The notes below the pieces were generated by a model. That model did not search any database and had not been told where the DNA came from. It was given only the letters and a program-made list of their open reading frames with translations. The translations under genes and the position numbers were made by a program. A stretch of 64,000 nucleotides of DNA from Microbulbifer sp. Q7 (GTDB lineage: Bacteria > Pseudomonadota > Gammaproteobacteria > Pseudomonadales > Cellvibrionaceae): NCBI RefSeq assembly GCF_001639145.1, contig NZ_LROY01000001.1, forward strand, positions 188,501 through 252,500, written 5' to 3'. Below are positions 61,479 through 64,000 of the stretch, piece after piece (the first letter of the stretch is position 1; the number at the start of each line of letters is the position of its first letter).

Positions 61479-62306
61479 TTAGTGATCGAGTTCACGAGCC
61501 ATTTCTGCGGCGCGCGCTGCGCAATCGCGCATCGCCTGTTCCACCAGCTCCGGCAGGCCGCCCTCTTGGAAGCGCTTTACCGCCCGCTCGGTGGTGCCAT
61601 TCGGCGACATGACATTGCGCTTTAACTGCGCCACATCCACATCCGCGACCACCGCAAGTTTCGCCGCGCCCAGTGCGGTTTGCAAGGTGAGTCGCTCGGC
61701 ATCCGCGCGATCCATGCCCGCCTTCTCTGCGGCGTCGATCATGGACTCCATAAACTGAAAGTAGTACGCCGGCCCGGAACCGGATACCGCGATCACCTGA
61801 TCGATACCGGATTCCTGCTCTACCCACAGGGCAATACCCACTGCGTCGGCCATCTGGGTGGCAACGGACTTCTGCTCATCGGTCACCCCGTCGCCCGCAT
61901 AGAGGCCGGTCACCCCGGTGCCAACCAGTGCCGGGGTATTGGGCATTGCGCGAATAATCGGCACTCCGGCGCCCAGCCAGCGCTGGTAGGCCGCCAGCGG
62001 GATCCCCGCGGCAAGCGTAATCACCAGCGGTTTGCGAGCGCTCACTTTTTCAGCGATCGACTCACACAATTCTTTCATCACTTGCGGCTTTACGGACAGC
62101 ACCACCACATCGGCATGCTCGATCGCCGCCAGGTTATCGGTGCTGCCGTGCACGCCGGTGCGGTCACAGAAGGCTTTCAGCTTTTCTTTGTCGCGGCCGG
62201 TGGCGACGATCTTGTCCGCCGGGTAGCCGCTGGCCACCATGCCACCAATCACGGCACCCGCCATATTGCCGGCGCCGCCGATAAAGACCATTTTTTGATC
62301 AGACAT
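61479..62306 (-). CDS. proC: Pyrroline-5-carboxylate reductase
   Basis: Last step of proline synthesis, NADPH-dependent. The start at 62306 (MSDQKMVFIGGAGNMAGAVI) has GGAGG five bases upstream; the 68 extra residues of the longer frame overlap yggS and are rejected. Rossmann motif GGAGNMAGAVIGG at residues 10-22, and the C-terminal dimer region with MSPNGTTERAVK. Length is 275 residues. It lies 16 bases after yggS. Confidence 0.97.
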   Translation of the reverse strand: MSDQKMVFIGGAGNMAGAVIGGMVASGYPADKIVATGRDKEKLKAFCDRTGVHGSTDNLAAIEHADVVVLSVKPQVMKELCESIAEKVSARKPLVITLAAGIPLAAYQRWLGAGVPIIRAMPNTPALVGTGVTGLYAGDGVTDEQKSVATQMADAVGIALWVEQESGIDQVIAVSGSGPAYYFQFMESMIDAAEKAGMDRADAERLTLQTALGAAKLAVVADVDVAQLKRNVMSPNGTTERAVKRFQEGGLPELVEQAMRDCAARAAEMARELDH

Positions 62307-62322
62307 TTCAACCTCCACCAAA

Positions 62323-63018
62323 CTATTTACGCGCGCCGAAAATATCGGTCCCGATCCGAACAATCGTAGATCCACTGAAGATCGCAGCCTCCATGTCACC
62401 AGACATGCCCATCGACAGGGTATCCAGCGGCTGATCCGGCAACTGCGCCTTGAGATCTTCCAGCAGACGAGCCAGCCGTATAAACGGGGTGCGCTGGTCC
62501 TCCGCCACACCGCGCGGTGCCGGAATCGCCATCAACCCGCGCAGTGCGAGGTTCGGCAGCGCCGCTACGGACGCCGCCAGCTCAGGCAGCTTCTCCACGC
62601 TGACGCCGGATTTGCTGTCTTCATCATCAATGTTTACCTGCAGGCACACGTTCAGCAGCGGCATCCCCGCGGGGCGCTGCTCCGACAGGCGCCGTGCAAT
62701 TTTTAGCCGCTCCACCGTGTGCATCCAGTCAAAGTGCGCCGCCACCTCGCGAGTCTTGTTCGACTGCAGGGGGCCGATGAAGTGCCAGACGATGTCGCAA
62801 TCCGCCAGTTCCGCCTGCTTGTCCAGCGCCTCCTGCAGGTAATTCTCACCAAAATGGCGCTGACCCGCGGCATAAGCGACGCGCAGGTCCTCTGCCGGGC
62901 GGGTTTTTGACACCGCCAGCAGGGTGACCGCGTCGGCCTGCCGGTCACAACTGCGACAGGCTGTGACAATCCGCTCAGCGACAGAATTGAGGTTTTCGGG
63001 GATAGACCCTTTGCGCAT
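62323..63018 (-). CDS. yggS: YggS family PLP homeostasis protein
   Basis: A 231-residue PLP-binding TIM-barrel protein without known catalysis, related to the N-terminal domain of alanine racemase. The PLP Lys is in LLAVSKTRPAEDLR near residue 36, then RHFGENYLQEALDK, and WHFIGPLQSNK near 78. The C-terminal LSMGMSGDMEAAI phosphate-binding loop is present. Divergent from pilT, whose start is 86 bases away, and cotranscribed with proC. Confidence 0.96.
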   Translation of the reverse strand: MRKGSIPENLNSVAERIVTACRSCDRQADAVTLLAVSKTRPAEDLRVAYAAGQRHFGENYLQEALDKQAELADCDIVWHFIGPLQSNKTREVAAHFDWMHTVERLKIARRLSEQRPAGMPLLNVCLQVNIDDEDSKSGVSVEKLPELAASVAALPNLALRGLMAIPAPRGVAEDQRTPFIRLARLLEDLKAQLPDQPLDTLSMGMSGDMEAAIFSGSTIVRIGTDIFGARK

Positions 63019-63103
63019 ATACTGGGACCCAACTTTTGCTTGGCGGGCATTCTATGCGCTCATTGCCGCCGCGTCATATACGAGAAGAATAAAGGTTAGC
63101 AGT

Positions 63104-64000
63104 ATGGACATTACAGAACTCCTCGCCTTCAGCGCCAAACAGAACGCCTCGGACCTGCACCTCTCCGCCGGCCTCCCACCGATGATCCGGGTGGATGGCG
63201 ACGTACGCCGCATCAACCTGCCGCCGATGGAGCACAAACAGGTACACGGGCTGATCTACGAGATCATGAACGACAAGCAGCGCAAGGACTACGAAGAGTT
63301 CCTCGAGACCGACTTCTCCTTCGAAGTGCCCGGCGTGGCCCGCTTCCGTGTCAACGCGTTCAACCACAACCGCGGCGCCGGCGCCGTATTCCGGACCATT
63401 CCCTCCAAGGTGCTGACCATGGAAGACCTGGGGATGGGCCAGGTGTTCAAGCAGATCTCCGATACTCCTCGCGGCCTGGTACTGGTCACCGGCCCCACCG
63501 GTTCCGGTAAGTCCACCAGCCTCGCCGCGATGATCGACTACATCAACGACAACAAGTACGAGCACATCCTCACCGTCGAAGACCCGATCGAATTCGTGCA
63601 CGAATCCAAGAAGTGTCTGGTCAACCAACGGGAAGTCCACCGCGACACCCACGGCTTCTCCGAGGCCCTGCGCTCCGCGCTGCGTGAAGACCCGGACATC
63701 ATCCTCGTGGGTGAGATGCGTGACCTCGAAACCATCCGCCTGGCGCTGACCGCCGCGGAAACCGGCCACCTGGTATTCGGCACCCTGCACACCACCTCCG
63801 CCGCCAAGACCATCGACCGTGTTGTCGACGTCTTCCCCGCGGAGGAGAAATCCATGGTGCGCTCCATGCTGTCGGAATCCTTGCAGGCGGTCATCTCCCA
63901 GACCCTGCTCAAGCGCAACGGCGGCGGCCGTGTCGCCGCCCACGAAATCATGCGCGGCACCCCGGCAATCCGTAACCTGATCCGGGAAGACAAAATCGCG
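63104..64000 (+). CDS. pilT: Type IV pilus retraction ATPase PilT (3' end outside window)
   Basis: The frame is open from ATG at 63104 to the end of the window (299 codons seen; family length about 345). N-terminus MDITELLAFSAKQNASDLHL. Walker A GPTGSGKSTS is near residue 130, the Asp box follows, Walker B is LVGEMRDLETIRLAL near 200 and the His box HLVFGTLHTTSAAKTIDR. The distal C-terminal domain is cut off. PilT drives pilus retraction and twitching. It starts divergently from yggS-proC as in Pseudomonas. Confidence 0.97.
   Translation, partial: MDITELLAFSAKQNASDLHLSAGLPPMIRVDGDVRRINLPPMEHKQVHGLIYEIMNDKQRKDYEEFLETDFSFEVPGVARFRVNAFNHNRGAGAVFRTIPSKVLTMEDLGMGQVFKQISDTPRGLVLVTGPTGSGKSTSLAAMIDYINDNKYEHILTVEDPIEFVHESKKCLVNQREVHRDTHGFSEALRSALREDPDIILVGEMRDLETIRLALTAAETGHLVFGTLHTTSAAKTIDRVVDVFPAEEKSMVRSMLSESLQAVISQTLLKRNGGGRVAAHEIMRGTPAIRNLIREDKIA

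Overview
The window is a gammaproteobacterial chromosome segment with GC-rich core genes. Gene content and order (pilMNOPQ-aroKB, the Pil-Chp cluster beside gshB, rho-trxA, hemW-rdgB-metWX-yggT-proC-yggS-pilT) resemble Pseudomonas and the marine Cellvibrionales. A Microbulbifer-like organism is my best guess. This is inferred from protein flavour and synteny only; no rRNA or other marker is present to confirm it.

Layout, left to right. 1-2.6 kb: end of rsgA, rhdA and psd. 2.8-5.5 kb: a degenerate HD-GYP protein and hemE. 6-12 kb: glutamate synthase gltBD. 12.4-19.2 kb: the type IV pilus assembly operon pilMNOPQ with aroK and aroB. 19.6-22.3 kb: the class A penicillin-binding protein ponA. 22.4-33.5 kb: the pilus chemotaxis cluster pilG/pilH/pilI/pilJ/chpA/chpC, without the adaptation enzymes pilK and chpB. 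33.9-41.8 kb: gshB, a TonB3-like gene, yqgE, ruvX and the haem operon hemCDXY. About 42-49 kb: an AT-rich accessory island. 49-64 kb: ubiD, an RRM protein, rho, trxA, hemW, rdgB, a DUF4426 gene, metW, metX, a dynamin-like GTPase, yggT, proC, yggS and the start of pilT, which runs off the window.

The island is the main accessory feature. It is a run of small genes, nearly all on the minus strand, separated by eight attC-like recombination sites of about 115-145 bp, with no integron integrase in the window. It is therefore a cluster of attC sites lacking an integrase, or the distal part of a chromosomal integron. The cargo includes an RcsF-like lipoprotein, an Ada-type zinc-binding protein, small membrane proteins, a coiled-coil protein and a CBM9-like secreted protein; GNAT and VOC proteins lie at its left edge. 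An IS110-family element on the opposite strand sits in one attC. Upstream of its transposase is a structured region with the shape of a bridge/seek RNA, and one stretch of it is complementary to the conserved attC end.

Other unusual structures are: four intergenic elements, each with a conserved core flanked by long arms unique to its locus, the core carrying hairpins whose loops fit ANGGA; a 265-bp three-way-junction nested palindrome directly upstream of ponA; a G-tract cluster upstream of hemE; and a palindrome-rich segment at the right edge of the cassette array.

Functionally, the window holds much of the type IV pilus machinery (secretin and alignment complex, retraction motor, chemosensory control, TonB3-like factor) together with core biosynthesis: haem, aromatic amino acids, glutamate, methionine, proline, phospholipid, glutathione and ubiquinone.
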